From NCBI GenBank assembly GCA_029561255.1, contig JAKQJH010000134.1, positions 1 through 64,000 of the forward strand: a stretch of DNA of 64,000 bases, given 5' to 3'. Both the position numbers and the translations under genes were made by a program. The notes below the pieces were generated by a model. The model was not told the origin of the DNA. It worked only from the letters and a program-made list of their open reading frames with translations, and made no database searches. This document shows positions 7,166 to 16,109 of this stretch, in pieces. This DNA is from Bacteroidota bacterium (lineage in GTDB: Bacteria; Bacteroidota; Bacteroidia; Chitinophagales; Chitinophagaceae). Numbering within the stretch: the stretch's first letter is position 1; the number at the start of each line of letters is the position of its first letter.

Positions 7166-8140
7166 ATGCTTAAGATTGGCGTTATTGGCGTAGGTCACCT
7201 GGGAAAATTTCACCTGAATAACTGGAAAGAAATTGCCGGGGTGGACATCGTTGGCTTTTATGATCCCCATGATGAAAATGCAAAAGAAGTAGCCGAAAAA
7301 TACCAGCTCCCCCGCTTCCTGGATGCGGAGGCCCTGATCGAATCCTGCGACGCCGTTGATATCGTGGCGCCCACCAATTTTCACTTTGAATGGTGCGAAA
7401 TGGCCATTAAAAAAGGGAAACACGTATTCGTGGAAAAACCACTGGCTAATACGATGGAGGAAGCCCGGCAGCTGGTGAAACTGGCTGCTGAATCCGGTAT
7501 CAAATTCCAGGTGGGACATGTGGAACGCTTCAACCCCGCCTTCCTTGCCCTGAAGGACATGGACCTGAAACCCATGTTCATCGAAGTTCACCGCCTGGCC
7601 CAGTTTAATCCCCGGGGCACTGAAGTGAGCGTGATCCTCGACCTGATGATCCACGATATCGATATCATCCTGAGTATTGTAAAAAGTGATGTGAAATCCA
7701 TTTCTGCCAGCGGCGTAGCCGTAATGACCGAAACTCCGGATATTGCCAACGTGCGGATCGAATTCCATAATGGATGTGTGGCCAACCTGACCAGCAGCCG
7801 TATCTCCATGAAAAAGATGCGGAAAGTGCGGCTCTTCCAGAAAGACTCCTATATCGGCATCGACTTCCTCAATAAGAAAACAGAAATCATCAAACTCAAG
7901 GAAGAGACCGACCTCAATGTTTTCGCTTTCGATATTGAAACCCCTTCGGGCAAAAAAACGATCGCCATGGCCAATCCGGCTGTACCTGAGGTAAACGCTA
8001 TTAAACTGGAACTGGAAGAATTCAGGGATGCCATTAAAAATAACAGCCGGACCGTAGTAAATGAAATGGATGGACTGATGGCCATGGATGTGGCCCACCA
8101 GATCCTCGAAAAAATCGGCCACAATGTGATCGCCCATTAA
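7166..8140 (+). CDS. Gfo/Idh/MocA-family NAD(P)-dependent oxidoreductase
   Basis: 324 residues from MLKIGVIGVGHLGKFH; an ATG two codons upstream is also possible. N-terminal Rossmann fold with GVIGVGHLG, the family EKPLANTMEEA motif (about 93-103; Lys of the catalytic site), and a C-terminal alpha/beta substrate domain with LDLMIHDIDIIL (His/Asp). These enzymes oxidise or reduce sugars or their nucleotide conjugates. Its stop TAA overlaps the ATG of the sugar transferase by one base, so a role in supplying or modifying a sugar for surface glycan synthesis is likely, but the substrate cannot be read from sequence. Confidence 0.88.
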   Translation: MLKIGVIGVGHLGKFHLNNWKEIAGVDIVGFYDPHDENAKEVAEKYQLPRFLDAEALIESCDAVDIVAPTNFHFEWCEMAIKKGKHVFVEKPLANTMEEARQLVKLAAESGIKFQVGHVERFNPAFLALKDMDLKPMFIEVHRLAQFNPRGTEVSVILDLMIHDIDIILSIVKSDVKSISASGVAVMTETPDIANVRIEFHNGCVANLTSSRISMKKMRKVRLFQKDSYIGIDFLNKKTEIIKLKEETDLNVFAFDIETPSGKKTIAMANPAVPEVNAIKLELEEFRDAIKNNSRTVVNEMDGLMAMDVAHQILEKIGHNVIAH

Positions 8141-9555
8141 TGCAGTCCGGCAAACAAATATCAGCAGGATGGTATGTGGCAGCCGATTATCTCACTGCCG
8201 CACTTGCCTGGTTTTGTTATTATCACTGGCGTAGCTGGATGCTCAATGATGCCGGAGCTTACCCGATCAGCCAGACGTCCTGGACCCTGATTTTCCTGAT
8301 AGTGCCAGCGGGCTGGCTGATGTTGTATACGCTTGCCGGCACCTATAATCACCTGTATAAAAAATCAAGACTGGCCGAATTCACACTGACCTTTGTCTGC
8401 AGCCTGATCGGTGCCATTGCACTCTTTATCACTTTTGTTTTTAATGATTATGATCCGAAAAACGGGTATACCTATTTCTATTATGCGTTCTTCGTTTTGC
8501 TGGGTATCCATTTCTTCCTGACCTTCATCGGCCGCTGGCTGATCCTTCGGAAAGTAAAACGCCAGCTCCTGAGCGGCAACGTCTTTTTCAATACACTGAT
8601 GATCGGCAGCCAGGAGAGTGCGATCCGGATCTTCCGCGAAACCGAACTGAATCTCCGTGACGGAGGCTACCGCTATACCGGTTATGTTACCCATGACCAT
8701 AACGGGAAAAACGGCATTAGTAAATTGTTACCCAGGCTCGGGGAAATAGAAGAGATCGAACGCATCATCGATAAAGAAGATATAAAACTGGTCGTGCTCG
8801 CCCTCGAAAAGACAGAACAGCCCTTACTGGAAAACCTGATCAACCGGCTCAGTGAAAAAGATGTGGAAGTAAAGATCCAGCCAAGCACCCTCGATATTCT
8901 TTCCGGCTCCGTGAAGACAATGAGTGTAATGGGTGCCGCACTGATCGACCTGCAGACAGGACTCATGCAGCAATGGGAACAAAATATAAAACGCCTGATC
9001 GATGTACTGGCTTCCCTGATCAGCCTGATCCTGCTCTCCCCATTCCTGCTCTATTTAGCACTACGTGTAAAACTTTCTTCGGCAGGTCCCATTTTTTATT
9101 CACAGGAACGAATAGGCTTCAAGGGCAGACCATTCCGGATGTATAAATTCCGCTCGATGGTGAAGGATGCGGAAAAAGATGGCCCGGCCTTGTCTTCTGA
9201 AAATGATTCCCGCATCACCCGCTGGGGCAAAGTCATGCGCAAATGGCGCTTCGACGAATTACCCCAGCTCTGGAATATCCTGATCGGTGAAATGAGTCTT
9301 GTAGGCCCCCGCCCCGAACGCCGCTTCTATATCGACCAGATCATTGCCCGCTATCCCTTCTACAAATACCTGCTCAAAGTAAAACCGGGTCTGACCAGTT
9401 GGGGCATGGTTCAATACGGCTATGCCGAAAATGTGGATCAGATGATCGAACGCAGCAAATTTGATTTACTGTACATCGAAAACATCTCATTGATCCTCGA
9501 TTTCAAGATCATGATCCATACGGTGAGGATTATCTTCAAAGGAAAGGGGAAATAG
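8140..9555 (+). CDS. Polyprenyl sugar-phosphate transferase (exopolysaccharide/O-antigen initiating enzyme)
   Basis: 471 residues. N-terminal four to five membrane segments (about 10-140), a cytoplasmic Rossmann-like domain (about 145-270) and a C-terminal bacterial sugar-transferase domain: KRLIDVLASLISLILLSPFLL, the conserved YSQERIGFKGRPFRMYKFRSM (positions about 319-339), LPQLWNILIGEMSLVGPRPE and a final amphipathic region. This architecture (WcaJ/WbaP-like) transfers a sugar-1-phosphate from a nucleotide sugar to undecaprenyl phosphate at the inner membrane, the first step of capsule, exopolysaccharide or O-antigen assembly. Translationally coupled to the oxidoreductase. Its TAG stop is the start of a heptamer repeat array. 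Confidence 0.92.
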   Translation: MQSGKQISAGWYVAADYLTAALAWFCYYHWRSWMLNDAGAYPISQTSWTLIFLIVPAGWLMLYTLAGTYNHLYKKSRLAEFTLTFVCSLIGAIALFITFVFNDYDPKNGYTYFYYAFFVLLGIHFFLTFIGRWLILRKVKRQLLSGNVFFNTLMIGSQESAIRIFRETELNLRDGGYRYTGYVTHDHNGKNGISKLLPRLGEIEEIERIIDKEDIKLVVLALEKTEQPLLENLINRLSEKDVEVKIQPSTLDILSGSVKTMSVMGAALIDLQTGLMQQWEQNIKRLIDVLASLISLILLSPFLLYLALRVKLSSAGPIFYSQERIGFKGRPFRMYKFRSMVKDAEKDGPALSSENDSRITRWGKVMRKWRFDELPQLWNILIGEMSLVGPRPERRFYIDQIIARYPFYKYLLKVKPGLTSWGMVQYGYAENVDQMIERSKFDLLYIENISLILDFKIMIHTVRIIFKGKGK

Positions 9556-9583
9556 TCGGGAGTCGGCAGTAGGGAGTAAACAG
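9553..9583 (+). repeat. Heptamer tandem repeat starting at the sugar-transferase stop codon
   Basis: After the stop TAG the plus strand reads TCGGGAG, TCGGCAG, TAGGGAG, TAAACAG with period 7 and consensus TnnnnAG, the same consensus as on the minus strand at 2343-2410. Confidence 0.85.
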
Positions 9584-9650
9584 CCCCTTCTGGGGAAGAC
9601 TGGTTGAAATATCTACAACTCATAGACTTTCATGTCAACGACAATTTCTT

Positions 9651-9720
9651 AACCCCGTTAGGGGTGTAATTTCATTAGCCCAAGTGCGAAGAAAATGCCC
9701 GGAGCCCCTTTAGGGGTGAA
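9651..9720. repeat. Two REP-like palindromes (AACCCC..AGGGGTG type)
   Basis: AACCCCGTTAGGGGTG at 9651-9666 and AGCCCCTTTAGGGGTGAAAT at 9703-9722 are short palindromes with the same TAGGGGTG arm. They belong to the same style of repeats as at 27429-27787. They sit in the 303-bp spacer 9556-9858, which also carries heptamer arrays at both ends and no gene. Confidence 0.7.
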
Positions 9721-9782
9721 ATATTAATTGCTGCAATAAAACGCCTGATTAGATTTTTCCAGATATACGATTCTCAGTCTTT

Positions 9783-9812
9783 TTACTTTTAAATTTTGAC
9801 TTTTGACTTCTT
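9783..9812 (-). repeat. AT-rich heptamer repeat before the M1 peptidase
   Basis: On the minus strand TCAAAAG, TCAAAAT, TTAAAAG, TAAAAAG repeat with period 7. It is oriented opposite to the array at 9553-9583, so the spacer is bracketed by heptamers pointing inward. Confidence 0.75.
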
Positions 9813-9858
9813 GCAATACCCCCAAGAAAGAACTACTTTTGAGAAACTGTCTATCCCA

Positions 9859-12768
9859 TTGAAGAAAATACTTCTCCTGCTTATTCTATCCGGTCTCCTT
9901 ACGAGGTCTTTCTGCCAACTGCAGACCCCTTCCGTTAAAACTTCAGAGGTCAAGGCTGGCGACTGGCGACTGAGCTACTGGCAACAAGAAGTCAACTATA
10001 CTATCGACGTTTCCCTCAACGACGTTGATCACAGCCTCACCGGTTTTGAACAACTCGAATACATCAATAACTCCCCCGACACCCTGCGCTTTATCTGGTT
10101 TCACCTCTGGCCAAATTCTTATAAAAACGACAAGACTGCTTTCAGCGATCATATGCTGGAGAACGGCAGCACAAAATTCTATTTCTCCAATAAAGAAGAA
10201 CGGGGCTATATCAACAAACTGGATTTTAAAGTCGATGGGGTCACGGCACAACTGGAAGATCATCCCCAGCATATCGATATCGCCAAACTGGTATTACCCG
10301 CCCCACTCGCACCCGGACAAAAAATTGCAATCAGTACTCCTTTCCATGTAAAACTGCCGTATAATTTTTCCAGGGGAGGACATGATGGACAAAGCTACCA
10401 GGCTACCCAATGGTATCCCAAGCCGGCGGTATACGACAAAGAAGGCTGGCACCCGATGCCTTACCTGGACCAGGGAGAATTTTACAGTGAATTCGGAAGT
10501 TTTACTGTAAAGATCACGGTGCCCAAAAACTATGTGGTGGCAGCCACCGGTGAATTGCAAAACCAGGATGAAAAAGATTGGCTGAAAACAAGAAGTAGTT
10601 ATACCTGGGAACCCATTAAACAACGAATCAAAACAGCCGGCGGTCAATTCAAGACAACCTACCAGCTTTTTCCGGATTCAGAAAAAGAGATCAAGATCCT
10701 GACTTATAAACAAGACCGGGTCCATGACTTTGCCTGGTTTGCGGATAAACGTTTTATCGTCAACACAGATACTTGTCGCCTGGCAACCGGAAAGATCATT
10801 GACGTGTACAGTTATTACACTCCTGCTGAAAAAGAAACCTGGCAACACAGTGTGGCATTTGCAAAAGCAGCTACCCGTCACTATTCAGATTGGGTGGGAG
10901 AATACCCCTACACCGTGGTCAGCGTGGTACAGGGCCCTGAGAGCTTTGGAGGCGGCATGGAATATCCGACGATTACTGTTCTTTCGCCCTCAGATACCCC
11001 CCGTGACCTGGATTATACCATTGCCCATGAAATTGGCCACAATTGGTTCTATGGTATCCTGGCCAGTAATGAACGTAACTATCCCTGGATGGATGAAGGA
11101 ATTAATTCCTATTACGAATACCGCTACCAGCAAAAAAAGAATGATCATTTCATGCTGATCAATGAACAACGAATGCTGGAAACGCAGGTAGCAGAACTGA
11201 AAGATCAGCCCATAAACACACCGGCACCCGAATTCACAGAAAATAATTACGCCCTGATAGCTTATTATAAAACAGCTAAATGGATGGAATTACTCAGTAA
11301 AGAGCTGGGGGAGGATGTTTTCAACAAAGCAATACAGGCCTATTTCAACCAATGGAAATTCCGTCATCCTGCACCGGCTGATTTTAAAATAGCTCTTGAG
11401 CAGAGCAGTGGCAGACAACTTGATTCTGTTTTCGCTCTCCTGGATAAAAAAGGGAACCTTCCCAATGTTATAAAAAAAGGAATCGCCGTCCAGGATCCCT
11501 TTTCCGCCTTTGGCAATGCGTTATTGGGCGGGATTACAGATAAAAAATCAGTTACCACATTTTATCCTTCATTTGGGCTCAACAACTATGATAAACTGAT
11601 GGTTGGCGTGATGGTCACCAATCTTCGCTTCCCACCCAACAAATTCCAGTTCTTGCTGGTACCACTTTACGGTCTGAACAGTAAAGCACTGAACGGAATC
11701 GGATTTGTCAATTACAGTAGTTATCCCAAATCGGTCTTCCGTAAAGTGGATATTGGCATCAGTGCGGCCAGCTTCAGTGGCGATCGTTTTGTTGACAAGT
11801 CACAGTCCTTTATCAGTGACAACCCGGATCCATTTCTGCGCTTTACCAAATGGGTACCCGGTATCCGGCTCACCCTGGCCGAAAAGAAAGCCCGCTCCAC
11901 ATTCAACCGCTATTTTCAATTTAAAACTTTCCTGATCAATGAAGACCAGTTGCAGTTTTTCCGTGACACAGTAATAGTTGGCATTGACACCACCATACTT
12001 TCCAAATACCGCACCAACCCCGAAAGCCGCGTCCTCAATCAGTTTAAATTCGTGGTGGAAAATAACCGGGTATTGTATCCCTATAGCGGAGAGTTGAAAG
12101 TGGAACAGGGTAAGGATTTTCTCCGTACCGCATTCACCGGGAAATATTTCTTCAATTACGCCAAAGAAGGCGGTCTCAATCTCCGGGTATTTGCCGGTAA
12201 GTTTTTTTATACGGGTGCCAAAACCTTCAGCAAACAATTTGCCACGGACCGGTATCACCTCAACATGACCGGGGCTAATGGTTACGAAGATTACACCTAC
12301 AGTGATTATTTCTTCGGCCGGAATGAATTTGATGGCACCGCAAGCCAGCAGATCATGGAGCGGGACGGGGCCTTCAAGGTAAGAACGGATCTGCTCGCTG
12401 AAAAAGTGGGACGTACCGACAACTGGTTGTTTGCGGCTAATTTCAGTACCACGATCCCTAATTCCATTAATCCGTTGAGTATCCTGCCGGTTAAAATTCC
12501 GTTGAAGTTATTCTTTGATATCGGTACACAGTCTGGTGCCTGGGAAGCTGGTGCCACTACGGATCGTTTCCTCTTTGATGCAGGCTTACAGATTCCGCTG
12601 CTGAAAGAAATCGTGAATATCTATATCCCGCTGCTCTACAGCAATGTCTATAAAGATTATTTTCAGTCCACCATTGCTAAAAAAGACCGGTTCTGGAAAA
12701 AAATCTCCTTCAGTATTGATATCTCTAATTTCAGTTTCCGTAAAATCGACCGCAACCTGGATTTTTGA
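9859..12768 (+). CDS. Exported M1-family metallopeptidase with C-terminal beta-barrel-like region
   Basis: 969 residues from a TTG start at 9859, chosen because it begins a normal signal peptide (KKILLLLILSGLLTRSFC); the frame has no ATG there. Residues about 20-540 form an M1 aminopeptidase: GGGMEYPTITV (substrate-binding GAMEN-like loop, about 362-372) and the zinc motif HEIGHNWFYG with HExxH at H390 and the third ligand Glu 19 residues later (WMDEG). From about residue 560 to the end the protein has repeated alternating strands with aromatic girdles and ends in a strand with terminal Phe (ISFSIDISNFSF..NLDF), resembling an outer-membrane beta barrel; this is inference from pattern. Stop overlaps the next ATG (TGATG), so the two are coupled. 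Confidence 0.88.
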   Translation: MKKILLLLILSGLLTRSFCQLQTPSVKTSEVKAGDWRLSYWQQEVNYTIDVSLNDVDHSLTGFEQLEYINNSPDTLRFIWFHLWPNSYKNDKTAFSDHMLENGSTKFYFSNKEERGYINKLDFKVDGVTAQLEDHPQHIDIAKLVLPAPLAPGQKIAISTPFHVKLPYNFSRGGHDGQSYQATQWYPKPAVYDKEGWHPMPYLDQGEFYSEFGSFTVKITVPKNYVVAATGELQNQDEKDWLKTRSSYTWEPIKQRIKTAGGQFKTTYQLFPDSEKEIKILTYKQDRVHDFAWFADKRFIVNTDTCRLATGKIIDVYSYYTPAEKETWQHSVAFAKAATRHYSDWVGEYPYTVVSVVQGPESFGGGMEYPTITVLSPSDTPRDLDYTIAHEIGHNWFYGILASNERNYPWMDEGINSYYEYRYQQKKNDHFMLINEQRMLETQVAELKDQPINTPAPEFTENNYALIAYYKTAKWMELLSKELGEDVFNKAIQAYFNQWKFRHPAPADFKIALEQSSGRQLDSVFALLDKKGNLPNVIKKGIAVQDPFSAFGNALLGGITDKKSVTTFYPSFGLNNYDKLMVGVMVTNLRFPPNKFQFLLVPLYGLNSKALNGIGFVNYSSYPKSVFRKVDIGISAASFSGDRFVDKSQSFISDNPDPFLRFTKWVPGIRLTLAEKKARSTFNRYFQFKTFLINEDQLQFFRDTVIVGIDTTILSKYRTNPESRVLNQFKFVVENNRVLYPYSGELKVEQGKDFLRTAFTGKYFFNYAKEGGLNLRVFAGKFFYTGAKTFSKQFATDRYHLNMTGANGYEDYTYSDYFFGRNEFDGTASQQIMERDGAFKVRTDLLAEKVGRTDNWLFAANFSTTIPNSINPLSILPVKIPLKLFFDIGTQSGAWEAGATTDRFLFDAGLQIPLLKEIVNIYIPLLYSNVYKDYFQSTIAKKDRFWKKISFSIDISNFSFRKIDRNLDF

Positions 12769-13676
12769 TGACGGACGGTAACACGATACAATACCTGACA
12801 AGGTTACAAATTGATACAGCCAAATGGGATCAGTGCATCAGCCGTGCTTCCAATGGCCGTATCTATGCGTTTGCCGTTTATCTGGATACGATGTCTGCGA
12901 ATTGGGATGCCCTGGTGCTGAACGACTATGAAGCCGTGATGCCACTCACCTGGAACAGCAAATACGGAATCCAGTATCTATACCAGCCCTTCCTGGCTGC
13001 ACAGCTGGGTGTATTTGGCAGTGAAGAGGTAGAGGCATTCATTGAAGCCATACCCGGTCATTTTCGTTACATTGACATTTACCTCAACAGCGCGAATACA
13101 AACGCAGTAAAAGGCGACGATGTTCAGTTACGGGATAATTATGTGCTCGCCCTGCATCATCCCTATGAAAAATTAGTGACTGATTACCGCGAGAATATCC
13201 GACGCAATATTAAAAAGGCAAAGCAGGCCGGCTGCATTGTTGAGAAAGGTTTTGAAGTAGAAACCGTTATTACACTCGCCACTGCACAAATGCAATTGCA
13301 TGATAAAAATGTGGAAGAAAATACCGGTCGTTTCCGGCAGCTCTACCAATTACTGAAAGCGGTGAATAAAGCCACTACTTATGGCATTTCCCTGCATGGT
13401 GAAATGATCGCTTCCTGTGTATTCTTCTTTTCGAATAACAGGGCTTATTATATTCTTGTCGGTAATCATCCAAACGGAAAAACGATCGGGGCCTCGCATG
13501 CTTTGATCGATGCGTTTATTGCGGATCATGCCGGGCAAAACCTGCTCCTTGATTTTGAAGGATCGGATATCCGTAACCTGGCCTTCTTTTACAGCAGCTT
13601 CGGTGCCACACAGGAAATCTATCCGGCATTGAAGATCAACCGGCTTCCCTTTTATCTCAGGTGGTTAAAAAAATAA
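12768..13676 (+). CDS. GNAT/FemAB-like acyltransferase, unknown substrate
   Basis: 302 residues; ATG at 12768 overlaps the M1 peptidase stop by one base. The pattern YRENIRRNIKKAKQAGCIVEKG (about 141-162, a basic helix before the fold) followed by LHGEMIASCVFFFSNNRAYYILVGNHPNGKTIGASHALIDAFI and LDFEGSDIRNLAFFYSSFGA is typical of FemAB/BioF2-like GNAT proteins that transfer acyl or aminoacyl groups, often in cell-envelope or glycan modification. No signal peptide. Ends 1 bp before the convergent ispD stop codon, leaving no room for a terminator between them. Confidence 0.75.
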   Translation: MTDGNTIQYLTRLQIDTAKWDQCISRASNGRIYAFAVYLDTMSANWDALVLNDYEAVMPLTWNSKYGIQYLYQPFLAAQLGVFGSEEVEAFIEAIPGHFRYIDIYLNSANTNAVKGDDVQLRDNYVLALHHPYEKLVTDYRENIRRNIKKAKQAGCIVEKGFEVETVITLATAQMQLHDKNVEENTGRFRQLYQLLKAVNKATTYGISLHGEMIASCVFFFSNNRAYYILVGNHPNGKTIGASHALIDAFIADHAGQNLLLDFEGSDIRNLAFFYSSFGATQEIYPALKINRLPFYLRWLKK

Positions 13677-13677
13677 A

Positions 13678-14352
13678 TCAGGCTTCTCTTTCTGCCAGTA
13701 TCTGCTCTGCCAGCAACAGATCTACCGGGCGGGTGATCTTGATATTCGTTTCCTCGCCTTCCACCAGGGAAACCTTAATACCATATGCTTCGGCTACAGT
13801 GGCTTCATCCGTGAATTTATCTTTGTAATCGATCTGGAAAGCCGGCACAATGATCTTACTATGAAAAGTCTGGGGTGTCTGGATCAGCATCACCCGGTTG
13901 CGGTCAAAAGCGGCATTCCCTTCATCAGTAATCAGGCGTATACTGTCTTTAGATGGAATGGCCGGGATCGCCGTTCCCGTTTCCGCGGCCTGTTTGTAAC
14001 AACGATGAATAAGTTCTTTGGTCAGCAGACAACGGACTCCATCATGTACAAATACCACGGACTCTTCTTCCACCAGGGCCAATCCGTTCTTCACGGACTG
14101 AAAACGGGTATCACCCCCGGCCGTAATCCGGATACGGTCCTTATCAAAAAATGCATCAATGATTTCCTGTCCCATATCGGTATAATCCATGGGCAATACC
14201 AGGATTACCTGCAGGTCCTCGTAGGACTCTATAAATGCTTTGAGTGTATAATAAAGCACCGGCTTATCCCGGAGCAGCATAAACTGCTTGGGAAGATTTC
14301 CTCCCATCCGGATACCTGAACCGCCGGCAACAATGATTGCGTATTTTTTCAT
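13678..14352 (-). CDS. ispD: 2-C-methyl-D-erythritol 4-phosphate cytidylyltransferase
   Basis: 224 residues. N-terminal nucleotide-binding signature AIIVAGGSGIRMGGNLPKQF (about 5-24, with the GG..R..G...PKQ residues that hold CTP), VFVHDGVRCLLTKELI (Asp of the metal site, about 100-115) and TDEATVAEAYG (about 182-192). Catalyses formation of CDP-methylerythritol in the non-mevalonate isoprenoid pathway. It lies 30 bp downstream of the isoaspartyl peptidase gene on the same strand, but a TACATTTG box sits directly before its ATG, so it may also be transcribed alone. Confidence 0.95.
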   Translation of the reverse strand: MKKYAIIVAGGSGIRMGGNLPKQFMLLRDKPVLYYTLKAFIESYEDLQVILVLPMDYTDMGQEIIDAFFDKDRIRITAGGDTRFQSVKNGLALVEEESVVFVHDGVRCLLTKELIHRCYKQAAETGTAIPAIPSKDSIRLITDEGNAAFDRNRVMLIQTPQTFHSKIIVPAFQIDYKDKFTDEATVAEAYGIKVSLVEGEETNIKITRPVDLLLAEQILAEREA

Positions 14353-14357
14353 GGGCG

Positions 14358-14365
14358 CAAATGTA
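14358..14365 (-). promoter_or_regulatory. -7 box directly before ispD
   Basis: TACATTTG on the minus strand (TAnnTTTG) ends 5 nt before the ispD ATG. If used, transcription would start at or within a few bases of the ATG, giving a leaderless mRNA. No -33 TTG at the right distance is evident, so support is moderate. Confidence 0.4.
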
Positions 14366-14382
14366 GGGAAACCGGTGAATTA

Positions 14383-15375
14383 TTATTTATAGATTAATGT
14401 TTCATTCAATCCTTCACTGTCTCTGCGTCCGCGGTACATGCCTTCACTGTTAAACACCATGGCCGTATTGCCGGCCGCGTCCACCCCGATCATGCCTCCT
14501 TCCCCGTCGATCTTCAGTAATTTATCATGTACCACGATATGCATGGCTTCCTGCAGCGAAAGGCCTTTGTATTCCATCAGGCAACTCACATCATAGGCGG
14601 TGACGGCCCGGATAAACGGTTCTCCGTGTCCGGTGCAACTGATGGCACAGGTCATATTATTGGCATACGTACCTGCACCGATGATCGGACTATCCCCCAC
14701 CCGTCCCCATTGTTTATTGGTCATACCGCCTGTACTGGTGGCAGCCGCAATATTGCCATACTGATCCAGCGCCACTGCACCAACGGTTCCGAATTTCTTG
14801 TCCTCCGAAACTTTAGTGAAGGAGGGCTTACCTTCTGCGAAATCGTCAGAGGAAGCCGTTGCCGGTATTGTTACAGAATGATCCAAAGCCATTGCATCCG
14901 TATCCTGCATTTGTTTCCATTGCTGATGGCGGAATTCGGAATAAAAATATTCATCAGGCTCGGTTTTCAAACCATGAATTTTGGCAAACTCCTGTGCCCC
15001 TTTCCCATTGAGCATCACGTGCTGGCTTTTAGTCATCACAACATAAGCCAGTTCCACCGGGTTCCGGATATTCCGTACAGCCGCAACCGCACCGGCCATC
15101 CGGTTTGATCCGTCCATTATGGAGGCATCCATTTCCTGGCTGCCGTCTTTGGCAAATACCGCTCCCCGGCCTGCATTGAATAAAATACAATCCTCCAGTG
15201 ACATCACCGCCGCTTTCACAGCTTCAATGGAAGTACCCCCTGCAGTCAGGCAGCGGAACCCGGCATCCATTGCTTCCTGCAGCGCCGCTTTATAAGACTG
15301 CTCCAATTCAGTGGTCATAGCTGCTGGAAGAATGGTACCTGCTCCTCCATGAATGACAATTGCATAACTGGACAT
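14383..15375 (-). CDS. Isoaspartyl peptidase / L-asparaginase (Ntn-hydrolase, type III)
   Basis: 330 residues. Starts AIVIHGGAGTI, the signature of plant-type asparaginases. The autocleavage and nucleophile Thr is T197 in FGTVGAVALDQYGNIAAATS, followed by TGGMTNKQWGRVGDSPIIGAGTYA (Arg/Asp that bind the alpha-carboxylate). The precursor cleaves itself before this Thr to alpha and beta chains. Known reactions are hydrolysis of beta-aspartyl dipeptides and asparagine; together with the cyanophycinase and CphA at 54.8-60 kb it could finish cyanophycin breakdown by splitting beta-Asp-Arg, though it is not linked to them. No signal peptide. Head-to-head with the membrane protein gene at 15441 (65 bp). 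Confidence 0.93.
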   Translation of the reverse strand: MSSYAIVIHGGAGTILPAAMTTELEQSYKAALQEAMDAGFRCLTAGGTSIEAVKAAVMSLEDCILFNAGRGAVFAKDGSQEMDASIMDGSNRMAGAVAAVRNIRNPVELAYVVMTKSQHVMLNGKGAQEFAKIHGLKTEPDEYFYSEFRHQQWKQMQDTDAMALDHSVTIPATASSDDFAEGKPSFTKVSEDKKFGTVGAVALDQYGNIAAATSTGGMTNKQWGRVGDSPIIGAGTYANNMTCAISCTGHGEPFIRAVTAYDVSCLMEYKGLSLQEAMHIVVHDKLLKIDGEGGMIGVDAAGNTAMVFNSEGMYRGRRDSEGLNETLIYK

Positions 15376-15440
15376 ACGTGTTACTGGGTATTTTAATTAC
15401 TGACGAAATTAGGTATTTTGTATCCGAAACACCTGACAAC

Positions 15441-16109
15441 ATGTTCACGAGAAAACTGACTCAATCGGATATTTTTATTATTGCCGCCAACTTATTGCCG
15501 GTATATGGTGTATGGTTCCTGGGCTGGCCGCCGGTGGAAGCCTTTACGGTCTATGCCATGGAAACCATGATTGTGGGTATAATGACGGTGTTAAAACTAC
15601 TGGTATGTACCATCGCCAAAGGAAAGGATGACTGGAGCAATAACGGGACCGTGACAAAAATGAGTGGCTTTTTCTTTATCTTTTTCTTTATCGTGCATTT
15701 TGGCCTTTTTGCCCTGGTCCAGACTTCTATTTTCGCCGAGACGGCTAAAATAGGTCCGCCCGGTAGCGGCATGTTTCATTTCTTCTTTAATTGGTACAAG
15801 TATATTAATACAGAGATCGGCTATATGTTGCTGGCCTTTATCATCGGCTATTTAGCAAAGAGTTTCATCCCCTTTCTGCTCAACGGGGATTATAAAAGAC
15901 AACCAATGATGCTGATTATGTTTATGCCTTACGGAAGAATATTTGTACAACAGTTTACCGTGATCCTTGGCAGTATGTTCCTCAGCCTTGGAGCCGGAAA
16001 AATGTTTATCCTGATATTTGTATTGGCAAAACTCGCCTTTGAATTGCTGATGAACTTTGAGGCTTTACTGAAAAAGACAACGGAAGAAATGAATAAAGAG
16101 AAAAATTAA
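15441..16109 (+). CDS. Integral membrane protein (DUF6498-like)
   Basis: 222 residues from MFTRKLTQSDIFI; an upstream in-frame start at 15360 would overlap the divergent asparaginase gene and is not preferred. Five to six hydrophobic helices, with short charged loops (AKGKDDWSNN) and a C-terminal cytoplasmic tail KKTTEEMNKEKN. The pattern of Trp/Pro in the first helices (YGVWFLGWPPVEAFTVYAME) fits the uncharacterised DUF6498 membrane family; function unknown. Its stop overlaps the convergent heptose kinase gene by 4 bp. Confidence 0.75.
   Translation: MFTRKLTQSDIFIIAANLLPVYGVWFLGWPPVEAFTVYAMETMIVGIMTVLKLLVCTIAKGKDDWSNNGTVTKMSGFFFIFFFIVHFGLFALVQTSIFAETAKIGPPGSGMFHFFFNWYKYINTEIGYMLLAFIIGYLAKSFIPFLLNGDYKRQPMMLIMFMPYGRIFVQQFTVILGSMFLSLGAGKMFILIFVLAKLAFELLMNFEALLKKTTEEMNKEKN

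Noticed and set aside
7127-8137. 336-codon minus-strand frame opposite the Gfo/Idh/MocA gene
   Set aside because: Its peptide is the His/Phe-rich mirror of a real coding sequence (for example FIYYGPAVIFNG); the plus-strand gene has clear family motifs.
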